The position numbers and the translations under genes were made by a program. Shown here in pieces: positions 41,504-49,913 of a stretch of DNA of 64,000 nucleotides; within the stretch, counting starts at the first letter, position 1, and every line of letters starts with the position of its first letter. Origin of the DNA: Pannonibacter sp051860505 (GTDB taxonomy: Bacteria; Pseudomonadota; Alphaproteobacteria; Rhizobiales; Stappiaceae). The notes under the pieces are model-generated. The model saw only the letters and a program-made list of their open reading frames with translations. It did no database searches and was not told the origin of the DNA. The stretch covers positions 62,001-126,000 of the forward strand of contig NZ_JBHYDX010000005.1 in NCBI RefSeq assembly GCF_051860505.1, written 5' to 3'.

Positions 41504-43189
41504 ATGTCTTTTACCCGCCTGCCCCTGGTCTGGAAAATCTCCATACCGATTTTCACGATTTTCGCCTTCACCGTGATCCTAGGTCTTGTCAGCCTGAACG
41601 CGCTGAACACGGCTATGCTCGATGAGCGGTTGAATTCGATCCGGGCCATCTCCAAGGCATCGCAGGCGATCGCGGCTGGGTATCATGCCAAGGAACAGAG
41701 CGGCGCGATGACTCGCGACGAGGCGCAGGCCGCCGCCAAGGAGGCGATTGGCGCCATGCGTTTCGACGGCGACAACTACATGTTTGTCTATGACGAAGCC
41801 GGCAAGAACCTCGTTCACGTCAACGCCAAACTCGTCGGCACCGATATGAGCGGGGTCAAGAGCCAGGACGGTACGCGCATTGTCATGGAGTTGATCAAGG
41901 CAGCGCGCAATGGCGGTGGCTCACTGGTCTACGACTGGCCGCGCCCTGGCAGCGATGTTGCCATCGACAAGTGGAGCTGGGCGGAAGGTTTTGCTCCCTG
42001 GGGCTGGATGATTGGCACGGGTGTCTATGTAGATGACCTTGATGCAGCGTTCTGGAGCCAGGCGATGGTGATTATTGCCATTGCTGCCGTGGGTGCTGTC
42101 ATCGCCGGTCTTGTCGCTGTTGCCGCTGTGCGCAGCATCGGCCGGCCGATTGCCAACCTGACTGCAAGCATGAGCCGCCTTGCCGAAGGCGAAAGCAACA
42201 TCACTATCGAGGGCGCGAACCGCGGCGACGAGATCGGCCACATGGCCGCTGCCATGCAGATCTTTGTCCGCAACGAGCAGGCCCGCAAGGCTCTCGAAAG
42301 TGACCAGTTGTCCCGTCAGGAAGAAGCACTGCGCCGCGGCGAGGAAGTCCAGCGGTTGAGTGCCGACTTTGACAGCCAGATTACCCAGATGATGGGTGTC
42401 ATCGAGCAATCGGTGAAGAAGCTGCAGGACGCATCTCACGAGATGATCAGCGGCGCCGAGCGGACCACGCGTCAAACGGAAACCGTGACATCCGCATCGG
42501 AACAGGCTGCCCGCAACGTCGAGACCGTCGCGGCCGCTGCCGAGGAACTCTCCGCATCCGTCGCTGAAATCCGGCGCCAGGTGCAACAGTCGACCCAGAT
42601 TGCCTCGAAGGCTGCGGCGGAAGCCAGTTCCAGCAACAGGCGCATGACGGGCCTGTCGGAAGCCGCTGGCCGCATCGGCGAAGTCGTGACGCTGATCCAG
42701 GCGATTGCCGAGCAGACCAACCTGTTGGCGCTGAACGCGACCATCGAAGCGGCCCGTGCCGGAGAAGCGGGTCGAGGCTTTGCGGTCGTCGCGGCGGAAG
42801 TGAAGGAACTGGCGACCCAGACCTCCAAGGCGACGGAAGAGATCTCGAGCCAGATCTCCGCGATCCAGTCGGAAACCGAGAAGGCCGCCCAGGCGATTTC
42901 CTCGGTGACGCAGATCATCGACCAGATGAATGACATCGCCGGATCCATTGCCTCGTCGGTCGAGGAACAGGGCTCGGCAACCTCGGAAATCGCCCGGAAT
43001 GCAACCGAAGCCTCGCGCGGCACAATGGAAGTGACGTCCAACATCGGTGAAGTGTCGCGCGCTGCCGAGACGACCCGCGTGACCGCCAGCACGGTGGATG
43101 CTGCGGCCCAGCAGCTCGAGCAGAATGCCGGCCAGTTGCGCCGCCAGGTCGCTGACTTCCTTGGCGGTGTTCGTCGTCAGGCTTCCTGA
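41504..43189 (+). CDS. Methyl-accepting chemotaxis protein with sCache-type sensor
   Basis: The 561-residue receptor has a first membrane segment at about residues 10-35 and a periplasmic single-Cache region (AKEQSGAMTRDEAQAAAKEAI, FDGDNYMFVYDEAGKNLVHVN, WAEGFAPWGWMIGTGVYVDD). A second membrane segment lies near residue 190, followed by HAMP (GRPIANLTASMSRLAEGES) and a cytoplasmic signalling domain with the hairpin tip AIAEQTNLLALNATIEAARAGEAGRGFAVVA. There is no C-terminal CheR pentapeptide. Small organic acids are typical ligands for such sensors; the ligand here is unknown. Confidence 0.92.
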   Translation: MSFTRLPLVWKISIPIFTIFAFTVILGLVSLNALNTAMLDERLNSIRAISKASQAIAAGYHAKEQSGAMTRDEAQAAAKEAIGAMRFDGDNYMFVYDEAGKNLVHVNAKLVGTDMSGVKSQDGTRIVMELIKAARNGGGSLVYDWPRPGSDVAIDKWSWAEGFAPWGWMIGTGVYVDDLDAAFWSQAMVIIAIAAVGAVIAGLVAVAAVRSIGRPIANLTASMSRLAEGESNITIEGANRGDEIGHMAAAMQIFVRNEQARKALESDQLSRQEEALRRGEEVQRLSADFDSQITQMMGVIEQSVKKLQDASHEMISGAERTTRQTETVTSASEQAARNVETVAAAAEELSASVAEIRRQVQQSTQIASKAAAEASSSNRRMTGLSEAAGRIGEVVTLIQAIAEQTNLLALNATIEAARAGEAGRGFAVVAAEVKELATQTSKATEEISSQISAIQSETEKAAQAISSVTQIIDQMNDIAGSIASSVEEQGSATSEIARNATEASRGTMEVTSNIGEVSRAAETTRVTASTVDAAAQQLEQNAGQLRRQVADFLGGVRRQAS

Positions 43190-43212
43190 ATTCTCGTCGC
43201 TACAGAAAAAGC

Positions 43213-43244
43213 AAACCCCGCCGTGCAGGACACGGCGGGGTTTT
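43213..43244. terminator. Intrinsic terminator after the chemoreceptor gene
   Basis: CCCCGCCGTG pairs with CACGGCGGGG around CAGGA, followed by TTTT on the plus strand, with AAA on the left. It may also terminate convergent coaA, whose stop lies 38 bp away. Confidence 0.85.
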
Positions 43245-43281
43245 GTATTTCATGCAGGGGACTGCCGGGCCTCTAATCTTC

Positions 43282-44247
43282 TCAGATCTTGCGCAACGCC
43301 ACCTTGGCGATGCCATGACTGGCGTCCTTGGTCAGGATGAGATCCGCACGCGGCCGGGTCGGGAAGATGTTGTCGCGCAGGTTCTGGAGATTGATGTTCG
43401 TCCAGATGTTCTTGGCCTTGGCCAGCGCTTCCTTGTCCGTGATGCGGGAGTAGCGGTGGAAGTAGGAGTTGGGATCGCGAAAAGCGGTCTCGCGCAGGCG
43501 CATGAAGCGGTCGATGTACCACTTCTCCAGCATATCCTCCGGCGCGTCGATATAGACCGAGAAATCGAAGAAGTCGGAGACGAAAGGAACGGCACGACCG
43601 TCCTTGGGCAGCTCGCGCGTCTGCAACACGTTGAGCCCTTCGACGATGAGAATATCCGGCTTGTCGACGGTTACAGTCTGTCCGGGCATCACGTCATAGT
43701 AGAAGTGGGAATAGACCGGAGCTGCAACGTTGCGCTTGCCGGCCTTGATATCTGACAGGAACTTCAGCAGTGCCGGCCGGTCGAAGCTTTCCGGAAAGCC
43801 CTTGCGCTGCATCAGGCCTTCCTGTTCCAGCACCGCATTGGGAAACAGGAAGCCATCGGTGGTGATCAGATCGACTTTCGGGCTCGCGGGCCAGCGCGCA
43901 AGGAGTGCGCGCAGGATGCGGGATGTGGTCGACTTGCCGACCGCAACCGATCCGGCAATGCCGATGATGAAGGGTGTCTTGCCCTCCTCCACTCCCAGGA
44001 AGCGCTTGGTCGCCTGATGCAGGATCAGTGTTGCCTCTGCGTAATAGGCCAGAAGCCGCGACAGGGGCAGGTAGACGCTTTCCACGTCGCCCATCGAGAT
44101 CGGGTCATTGAGGCCGCGCAGCTCGTCCACCTCGACAGCCGTCAGCGTCATTGGCGTATCGGCACGCAAACGCGCCCATTCTGCCATGGTGAAAACCCGG
44201 TAGGGCGAAAGGTCCATGCTGTCGGCACGGGGAGTGGTCTGGTCCAT
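43282..44247 (-). CDS. coaA: Pantothenate kinase, type I
   Basis: CoaA phosphorylates pantothenate, the first step of CoA synthesis. The P-loop GIAGSVAVGKSTTSRIL is near residue 95; SPYRVFTMAEWARLR at the start and VDLITTDGFLFPN and KGFPESFDRPALL are typical of the bacterial type I enzyme. It is 321 residues. It is the last gene of the leftward his run (hisE lies 93 bp upstream), a neighbourhood conserved in Hyphomicrobiales. Confidence 0.95.
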   Translation of the reverse strand: MDQTTPRADSMDLSPYRVFTMAEWARLRADTPMTLTAVEVDELRGLNDPISMGDVESVYLPLSRLLAYYAEATLILHQATKRFLGVEEGKTPFIIGIAGSVAVGKSTTSRILRALLARWPASPKVDLITTDGFLFPNAVLEQEGLMQRKGFPESFDRPALLKFLSDIKAGKRNVAAPVYSHFYYDVMPGQTVTVDKPDILIVEGLNVLQTRELPKDGRAVPFVSDFFDFSVYIDAPEDMLEKWYIDRFMRLRETAFRDPNSYFHRYSRITDKEALAKAKNIWTNINLQNLRDNIFPTRPRADLILTKDASHGIAKVALRKI

Positions 44248-44340
44248 CGGCGGTCCCGGTTTCAGGCGTATGTTCCATACGATTCAGGGGCAGTGCCCCG
44301 GGCCGATGGTCCGGGGAGCGGCTAGGGCGCCGGTGCGGGG

Positions 44341-44664
44341 TCAGTCCGCCGGGCGGGATGCCTTTTCCTCAAGCCCCGTGCGTCCGGTCCTTGCGGCCAG
44401 TTCTGCCATGACGGCAGACAGAGGTACGTCGCAGACCTTAAGCACGACGAGCAGATGAAACAGAAGATCGGCAGCCTCGCCCTTTAGGCCGTCGCGGTCG
44501 CCCTGAACAGCGGCGATGGCCGCCTCCACGGCTTCCTCGCCCAGCTTCTGGGCGCATTTACCAACGCCCTTGCCGACCAGTTTGCGGGTGTAGGACGTCT
44601 CGTCCTCGCTGGCCGCACGGGTGGCAACGATGGCGTCGAGGTCGGCCAGGGTAAAGGCGGTCAT
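44341..44664 (-). CDS. hisE: Phosphoribosyl-ATP pyrophosphatase
   Basis: HisE hydrolyses phosphoribosyl-ATP to phosphoribosyl-AMP in histidine synthesis. The 107-residue, all-helical protein has KLVGKGVGKCAQKLGEEAVE, with the acidic metal-binding helices EEAVEAAI and GEAADLLFHLLVVL. It is separate from HisI, unlike the fused enzyme of enterobacteria. It lies 54 bp downstream of hisF. Confidence 0.95.
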   Translation of the reverse strand: MTAFTLADLDAIVATRAASEDETSYTRKLVGKGVGKCAQKLGEEAVEAAIAAVQGDRDGLKGEAADLLFHLLVVLKVCDVPLSAVMAELAARTGRTGLEEKASRPAD

Positions 44665-44718
44665 CTGATCAGCGTCTTTTCTCGTTTGGGAATGTCTTAC
44701 ACCGGATCTTTTCGCAAA

Positions 44719-45498
44719 TCAGGTATCCATTCGCATAGGTATCCCGGCGGCAGCCATATGCGCCTTGGCCTCTGCGATGGTGTAAGTGCCGAAGTGGAAG
44801 ATCGAGGCGGCCAGCACGGCGGTGGCGTGGCCATCGCGCACACCGTCCACCAGATGGTCGAGCGTTCCGACACCGCCCGAGGCGATCACGGGCACCGGCA
44901 CCGCATCGGCGATGGCCCGGGTCAGCGGGATATTGTAGCCGGCCTTGGTGCCGTCGCGGTCCATCGAGGTTACCAGCAGCTCGCCTGCGCCCAGTTCGAC
45001 AACCTTGCGGGCGAACTCGACCGCATCGATACCGGTGGCGTTGCGTCCGCCATGGGTGAAGATCTCGAAGCGATACGGCTCGCCTTCGGCGCTGACCTGC
45101 TTGGCATCGATGGAGACGACGATGCACTGCGAACCGAACTTCTCGGCCGCCTCGCGCACGAAGTCCGGGTTGGTGACGGCAGCGGTGTTGATCGACACCT
45201 TGTCCGCGCCCGCGTTGAGCAGTTTGCGGATGTCTTCCACCTTGCGCACGCCGCCGCCGACGGTCACCGGCATGAAGCAGGCCTCGGCGGTGCGGCGCAC
45301 CACGTCATAGATCGTGTCGCGGCCGTCGCTGCTCGCCGTGATGTCGAGGAAGCAGAGTTCGTCGGCGCCGGCAGCGTCATAGGCCTTGGCAGCCTCCACC
45401 GGATCGCCGGCATCGACCAGATCGACGAAGTTGACGCCCTTGACGACGCGGCCGTCCTTGACATCGAGACAGGGGATGATGCGGGCCTTGAGGGTCAT
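44719..45498 (-). CDS. hisF: Imidazole glycerol phosphate synthase cyclase subunit HisF
   Basis: HisF with HisH makes imidazole glycerol phosphate and AICAR from PRFAR and ammonia. It is a (beta/alpha)8 barrel. The catalytic aspartates are in RIIPCLDVKDGRVVKGVNF (D11) and in LVTSMDRDGTKAGYN (second half), and phosphate is held by VTVGGGVRKVEDI and IASGGVGTLDH. It is 259 residues. Upstream the operon is broken by the DUF3800 element before hisA. Confidence 0.97.
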   Translation of the reverse strand: MTLKARIIPCLDVKDGRVVKGVNFVDLVDAGDPVEAAKAYDAAGADELCFLDITASSDGRDTIYDVVRRTAEACFMPVTVGGGVRKVEDIRKLLNAGADKVSINTAAVTNPDFVREAAEKFGSQCIVVSIDAKQVSAEGEPYRFEIFTHGGRNATGIDAVEFARKVVELGAGELLVTSMDRDGTKAGYNIPLTRAIADAVPVPVIASGGVGTLDHLVDGVRDGHATAVLAASIFHFGTYTIAEAKAHMAAAGIPMRMDT

Positions 45499-45543
45499 GC
45501 GCGGGCCTTTGCAATTTCATGGCCACGCAGATATGGAATCTGA

Positions 45544-46281
45544 ATGGCAGAGGCAGACAGCTCTTACATCTTCTATGCAGACGAAAGCGGCGATCATTCG
45601 CTGACGTCCATCGACGTGAACTTCCCACTTTTTGCCTTGTCGCTCTGTGGCTTTAAAAAATCAAGCTATTGCAGTCAGATCGTTCCCCGCTTCCAGCGGA
45701 TCAAGTTCCACTACTTCGGCCATGATGCGGTCATTCTACACGAGCACGAGATCAGAAAGCAGAAGGGCGATTTCAGGCTTTTCACTGATCAGAGGCTGCG
45801 CGAAAGCTTCCTGCAAGATGTGTCGGACTGCATCGAGGCTTCGTCCGTCCGGATCGCCGGATGCGTCATCCTGAAAAGTGAGCTGAAGCTCGATTTCTTT
45901 CCGGACAATCCCTACGCCATCGCTCTCGGGGTCTGTCTTGTGAAGGTTTACCAGTTCCTCAAGGCGAAGAAGGAAGCCGGCAGGCGGACGTTCTTCATCT
46001 TCGAGAAGCGCGGGGCACGTGAGGATCAGGAACTGGAACTGGCCTTTCGCCGGATCATTGCCGGAGACAACCAGATCCGGAAGCCAATGCCCGGTTTTGA
46101 GGTGATTTTTCTCGACAAGAAATCCAATTCAACGGGTCTACAGATTGCTGATCTAACCGCCCGGCCCCTGGCCCTCAGCGTTTTCCGCAAGGGTCAGCCG
46201 AACCGGGCCCTCGAGATCCTGTCCCAAAAGATGATCGGCGGCATATCCCTGGATGCGAAAGGACGTGGAATCTTCGCCTGA
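45544..46281 (+). CDS. DUF3800 domain protein inserted in the his operon
   Basis: The 245-residue protein begins with YIFYADESGDHSLT, the acidic DESGD motif that defines DUF3800, a probable RNase H-like nuclease fold. SNSTGLQIADLTARPLAL near residue 205 is the second family motif, where the aspartate of QIADL is conserved. It lies on the plus strand between hisA and hisF, both minus. Its base composition looks somewhat AT-richer than its neighbours. Biological function is not established; family members are often tied to mobile elements and to nearby structured RNAs. Confidence 0.85.
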   Translation: MAEADSSYIFYADESGDHSLTSIDVNFPLFALSLCGFKKSSYCSQIVPRFQRIKFHYFGHDAVILHEHEIRKQKGDFRLFTDQRLRESFLQDVSDCIEASSVRIAGCVILKSELKLDFFPDNPYAIALGVCLVKVYQFLKAKKEAGRRTFFIFEKRGAREDQELELAFRRIIAGDNQIRKPMPGFEVIFLDKKSNSTGLQIADLTARPLALSVFRKGQPNRALEILSQKMIGGISLDAKGRGIFA

Positions 46282-46400
46282 AAAGCGAAAGGCCCCGGAT
46301 TACTCCAGAGCCTGACGCCGACCGGGAACCCCCAATCCATTTAGATCAAAGATAAGGGCTTTTCAAATTTTGTCAAGCCTTTTCATAGGCTTAAGTAAAC
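46282..46400 (+). ncRNA. Candidate DUF3800-associated structured RNA
   Basis: Starting one base after the DUF3800 stop, AGGC (46290-46293) can pair with GCCT (46310-46313), while CCCGG (46294-46298) can pair with CCGGG (46322-46326), giving an H-type pseudoknot. Further on, AAGCCT (46375-46380) pairs perfectly with AGGCTT (46387-46392), and AAGCC can instead pair with GGCTT at 46357-46361. The 3' half is AT-rich, unlike the genome around it. DUF3800-associated RNA motifs have been described in bioinformatic surveys; assignment here is from position and visible pairing only. Confidence 0.55.
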
Positions 46401-46422
46401 AGTCCCAACCCTTTCATCTGAT

Positions 46423-47160
46423 TCAGCTTTCCCTTGCCGCCCGGATCAGGCGCATCGCCTCGGCCGGGTTGAGCCGGCCGTCATAAAGCGCGCGGCCGGA
46501 GATCGCGCCTTCAAGGATGGCGCAATCCGGCTGCAGCAGGCGATGGATGTCGTCGATGGAGGCAAGCCCGCCGGAGGCGATGATCGGGATAGAGACTGCG
46601 CGGGCGAGTTCCAGCGTCGAGGGGATGTTGAGGCCCTTCAGCACGCCGTCCCGGTCGATGTCGGTATAGATGATCGCGGAAACACCGGCGTCCTCGAAGC
46701 GGCGGGCGAGATCGACGGCGGTGAGTTCCGAAGTCTCGGCCCAGCCCTCGACAGCCACATGGCCGCCGCGGGCGTCGATGCCGACGGCGACCTTGCCCGG
46801 AAAGGCCTTGCAGGCTGCCTTGACCAGCTCCGGATCACGCACCGCGACTGTGCCGAGGATGACGCGGGCGATGCCCTTGGCAAGCCAGGCCTCGACATGG
46901 GCCAATGTGCGGATGCCGCCACCCAGCTGCACCGGGTTCTTCGTTGCAGCGAGGATAGCGTCCACGGCGGCGCCATTGCGGCTCTCGCCGGCAAAGGCGC
47001 CGTTGAGGTCGACCACATGCAGCCATTCGAAGCCCTGGTCCTCGAAGGTCTTGGCCTGGGCACCGGGGTTGTCGTTGAAGACGGTGGCCTCGTTCATGTC
47101 GCCGAGCTTCAGGCGAACGCACTGGCCGTCCTTGAGGTCGATGGCGGGGAAGAGAATCAT
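46423..47160 (-). CDS. hisA: Phosphoribosylformimino-5-aminoimidazole carboxamide ribotide isomerase HisA
   Basis: HisA isomerises ProFAR to PRFAR before HisHF. It is a barrel like HisF: MILFPAIDLKDGQCVRL holds the first aspartate (D8) and IIYTDIDRDGVLKGLN the second, with ASGGLASIDDIHRL binding phosphate. It is 245 residues. It lies 21 bp downstream of hisH. About 140 bp downstream of its stop lies the DUF3800 gene in the opposite direction. Confidence 0.97.
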   Translation of the reverse strand: MILFPAIDLKDGQCVRLKLGDMNEATVFNDNPGAQAKTFEDQGFEWLHVVDLNGAFAGESRNGAAVDAILAATKNPVQLGGGIRTLAHVEAWLAKGIARVILGTVAVRDPELVKAACKAFPGKVAVGIDARGGHVAVEGWAETSELTAVDLARRFEDAGVSAIIYTDIDRDGVLKGLNIPSTLELARAVSIPIIASGGLASIDDIHRLLQPDCAILEGAISGRALYDGRLNPAEAMRLIRAARES

Positions 47161-47181
47161 GCTGTCGTGCTCCCGCGCCGC

Positions 47182-47835
47182 TCAGGGCGCCCAGTCCAGG
47201 AAATTTGCGATCAGGCCGAGGCCGAGATGCTGGCTTTTTTCCGGGTGGAACTGCGTGCCCACCATGTTGTCGCGTGCCACCATGGCGGTGAAGCTGCCGG
47301 CGTAGTCGAAGGTGGCCAGCCGATGCTCGTCCTTCGTGCAGGCGAAATGGAACGAATGGACGAAATAGGCGTGCAGGCCATCGGGGCCAACATCGAGACC
47401 CCTGAGAACCGGATGGCTCTCCGGACGGACGGAAATCGTGTTCCAGCCCATGTGCGGTATCTTCAGCGACGGGTCAGAAGGCTGCATGGCCGTGACATCG
47501 CCCGGGATCCAGTCGAGGCCAGCCACGGTCTCGAACTCGAGCCCGCGCGAGGCCATCAGCTGCATGCCGACGCAAATGCCGAGGAACGGCCGTCCCTTGC
47601 CACGGACCGCCTCTTCCAACGCCTCGGTCATGCCGGAGACGGCGTCAAGGCCACGGCGGCAGTCGGCATAGGCGCCGACGCCCGGCAGCACGATGCGGTC
47701 CGCCCTCGCCACGCGGTCGGGATCGGCCGTCACAAACACATCCGGGGCACGCGCATGTTCGCGGGCCGCGCGTTCGAAGGCCTTGGCGGCGGAGCGCAGG
47801 TTGCCGGAGCCGTAATCGATGATGGCGACGCTCAA
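47182..47835 (-). CDS. hisH: Imidazole glycerol phosphate synthase glutaminase subunit HisH
   Basis: HisH releases ammonia from glutamine for HisF. The class I glutamine amidotransferase triad is visible: cysteine in PFLGICVGMQLMAS, then histidine and glutamate in GTQFHPEKSQHLG. GSGNLRSAAKAFERA is the usual N-terminal motif. It is 217 residues. Its start overlaps the stop of the DUF2628 gene by four bases. Confidence 0.96.
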   Translation of the reverse strand: MSVAIIDYGSGNLRSAAKAFERAAREHARAPDVFVTADPDRVARADRIVLPGVGAYADCRRGLDAVSGMTEALEEAVRGKGRPFLGICVGMQLMASRGLEFETVAGLDWIPGDVTAMQPSDPSLKIPHMGWNTISVRPESHPVLRGLDVGPDGLHAYFVHSFHFACTKDEHRLATFDYAGSFTAMVARDNMVGTQFHPEKSQHLGLGLIANFLDWAP

Positions 47836-48332
47836 CGGATGCCTCCCTGGCCAAGCGTGAGACCGACGACCGGTTGGGTGCCGATGCGCGGAACGATGCC
47901 GCCGACCGGCGCAGACGGGCGGGGAGAAACGGGACGCGGGGTCTGCGTGCCCATGAAGTAACGGATTTCGGCTTCCTCGGCGGTGTCTGCGGCGACGACC
48001 GCGGCAAAGCGGTAGCCGCGCCGCTCAAGCTGCCAGCGGCGCAGGGTGCCGGCCTCGAAGCCGATCAGCAGGCTGGCGCAGAAGGCCGCAATGCCAGGAA
48101 CGGAGTTGCCGAGCGCTAGCGTGCCGAGCTCCAGGCCCAGCGTCAGCACCAGATACCCGAGAAACGGCAGCCAAAGCCGGTTCCAGAGCATCCAGAGCCC
48201 GGAAAAGACGAAGGCCAGCGCCGAAAACCCGTCGCGCACGAACACGACCCGCTCCGCCGCACGCGGCGACGGCAGGCCGGACGGCGCGACCGCATCCGCT
48301 TCGGGCGGAAGCATCACCATGTAAACGCTCAT
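47832..48332 (-). CDS. DUF2628 membrane protein within the his operon
   Basis: The 166-residue protein has two or three membrane segments in the middle (ALAFVFSGLWMLWNRLWLPF, YLVLTLGLELGTLAL, GIAAFCASLLIGFEA) and ends in a soluble tail that follows GYRFAAVVAADTAEEAEIRY, the DUF2628 pattern. Such genes lie between hisB and hisH in many Hyphomicrobiales. Function is unknown, and a role in histidine synthesis is not implied. The C-terminal 40 residues are glycine/proline-rich. Confidence 0.85.
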   Translation of the reverse strand: MSVYMVMLPPEADAVAPSGLPSPRAAERVVFVRDGFSALAFVFSGLWMLWNRLWLPFLGYLVLTLGLELGTLALGNSVPGIAAFCASLLIGFEAGTLRRWQLERRGYRFAAVVAADTAEEAEIRYFMGTQTPRPVSPRPSAPVGGIVPRIGTQPVVGLTLGQGGIR

Positions 48333-48344
48333 GTCTCGCCTCGT

Positions 48345-48938
48345 TCAGCCGCCGAGCTGGCCCTTGGTGGTGGGAACGCGGCCGGCCTGGCGCGGATCGA
48401 CCTCGATGGCCTTGCGCAGGGTCCGGGCCACCGCCTTGAAGCAGGTTTCGGCGATATGGTGGCAGTTGGAGCCATAGAGATTGGCGATATGCAGGGTGAT
48501 CCCGGCATTCATGGCAAAGGCCCGGAAGAACTCCTCGAACAGCTCCGTGTCGAAGTCCCCGACCTTCGGGCGCGGGAACTCGACCTGCCAGACGAGGAAA
48601 GGCCGGCCCGACACATCCAGCGCGCAGCGGGTCAGCGCCTCATCCATGGCCAGATGCGTGTCGGCGTAACGGGTGATGCCGGACATGTCGCCCAGCGCCA
48701 GGGCCAGGGACTGACCGAGCGCGATGCCGACATCCTCGACCGTGTGATGGAAATCGATGTGGGTGTCGCCTTCGGCGCGGATCTTGATGTCGATCAGCGA
48801 ATGCCGCGCAAGCTGTTCCAGCATATGGTCAAAGAAACCGACGCCCGTCGCCACGTCATAGGCGCCGGTGCCATCCAGGTTGATCTCCACCTCGATGCGG
48901 GTTTCCTTGGTGTTGCGCGAGATCGTCGCTGTGCGCAT
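48345..48938 (-). CDS. hisB: Imidazoleglycerol-phosphate dehydratase HisB
   Basis: HisB dehydrates imidazole glycerol phosphate to imidazole acetol phosphate. The manganese-binding histidine clusters are DFHHTVEDVGIALG near residue 63 and CHHIAETCFKAVA near residue 160. It is the monofunctional 197-residue form without the phosphatase domain. It is the first gene of the run on the minus strand, with its promoter in the 235-bp gap before pyrF. Confidence 0.96.
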   Translation of the reverse strand: MRTATISRNTKETRIEVEINLDGTGAYDVATGVGFFDHMLEQLARHSLIDIKIRAEGDTHIDFHHTVEDVGIALGQSLALALGDMSGITRYADTHLAMDEALTRCALDVSGRPFLVWQVEFPRPKVGDFDTELFEEFFRAFAMNAGITLHIANLYGSNCHHIAETCFKAVARTLRKAIEVDPRQAGRVPTTKGQLGG

Positions 48939-49019
48939 CTGTCGTCCTTCCCTCAGCCGGTGAGGGGCACCGACGAAACCGCGGTGTTTTAGCAGGCGCG
49001 GGAAGTCATTGAAACAAAA

Positions 49020-49037
49020 ATGGACTGGTCAGTCCAT
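49020..49037. promoter_or_regulatory. Inverted repeat ATGGACTG-GT-CAGTCCAT
   Basis: Eight bases pair perfectly around a two-base spacer. The site lies in the gap between divergent hisB and pyrF and has the size and style of a TetR-family operator, but no TetR gene is adjacent. Confidence 0.5.
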
Positions 49038-49173
49038 TGGCTGCAGACCGGCAGAAACACGGGGCCGCAGTTTTGTTCCCAGCGGCAAACTGCTAGCGCA
49101 GGATCAGGACGGCTGATACTAAACCGCAGCAACTATTTCCCCGTCATCGTCGCCGACCCGGAAGGAGCCCCCC

Positions 49174-49902
49174 ATGACGCGCCGCAACCCCTTTGCCCCG
49201 CAGTCCGCCACCGGCCGGCTCGTGTTGCCGCTGGACGTGCCGACCGTCACCGAGGCGCGGGACCTGATCGCGGCGACCAAAGGGGCGGTCGGCGTCTACA
49301 AGATCGGCATGGAGCTGCAGTTTGCCGGCGGACTGGATCTGGCCCGTGAACTGGCGGGCGAGGGCATCGACGTGTTTCTCGATGTGAAGCTGCTCGACAT
49401 CGACAACACCATCGCCAGCGCCGTGCGCAACATCGCCCGCATGGGCGTGCGCTTCGTGACGCTGCATGCCTATCCGAAGACCATGCGCGCCGCCGTGACC
49501 GCGCTTGAGGACACAGGCGTCACCGATCTCTGCCTGCTCGGCGTCACCGTGCTCACCTCAATGGACGAGGCGGACGTGGCTGCCGCCGGCTACGGCAAGC
49601 CGGTGCGCGATCTCGTCACCAGCCGGGCCGCCGATGCCCGCGCTGCCGGAATGGGCGGCCTCGTCTGTTCTCCGCTGGAAGCGCCGCTGGTGCGGCCGCT
49701 GGTTGGCGAAGAGCTGGTGATCGTGACACCGGGCGTGCGCCCCGCCGGCAGCGACCACGGCGACCAGAAGCGCGTGATGACCCCGGCGGACGCGATCCGC
49801 GCAGGGTCGGACTATCTCGTCATCGGCCGGCCGATCAGCCGGGCTGCCGATCCGCGCCGGGCCGCCGAAGCCATCGTCGAAGAGATTGCCTCGGCGCTGT
49901 GA
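49174..49902 (+). CDS. pyrF: Orotidine 5'-phosphate decarboxylase
   Basis: PyrF decarboxylates OMP to UMP. The catalytic D-x-K-x-x-D tetrad is in VFLDVKLLDIDNTI near residue 70, preceded by PLDVPTVTEA and YKIGMEL. The C-terminal phosphate loop VIGRPISRAADPRRAAE is present. It is 242 residues. AAGGAG lies 6 bases before the ATG. It stands as a single gene, convergent with creD. Confidence 0.96.
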   Translation: MTRRNPFAPQSATGRLVLPLDVPTVTEARDLIAATKGAVGVYKIGMELQFAGGLDLARELAGEGIDVFLDVKLLDIDNTIASAVRNIARMGVRFVTLHAYPKTMRAAVTALEDTGVTDLCLLGVTVLTSMDEADVAAAGYGKPVRDLVTSRAADARAAGMGGLVCSPLEAPLVRPLVGEELVIVTPGVRPAGSDHGDQKRVMTPADAIRAGSDYLVIGRPISRAADPRRAAEAIVEEIASAL

Positions 49903-49913
49903 CAGTCGGGTGG

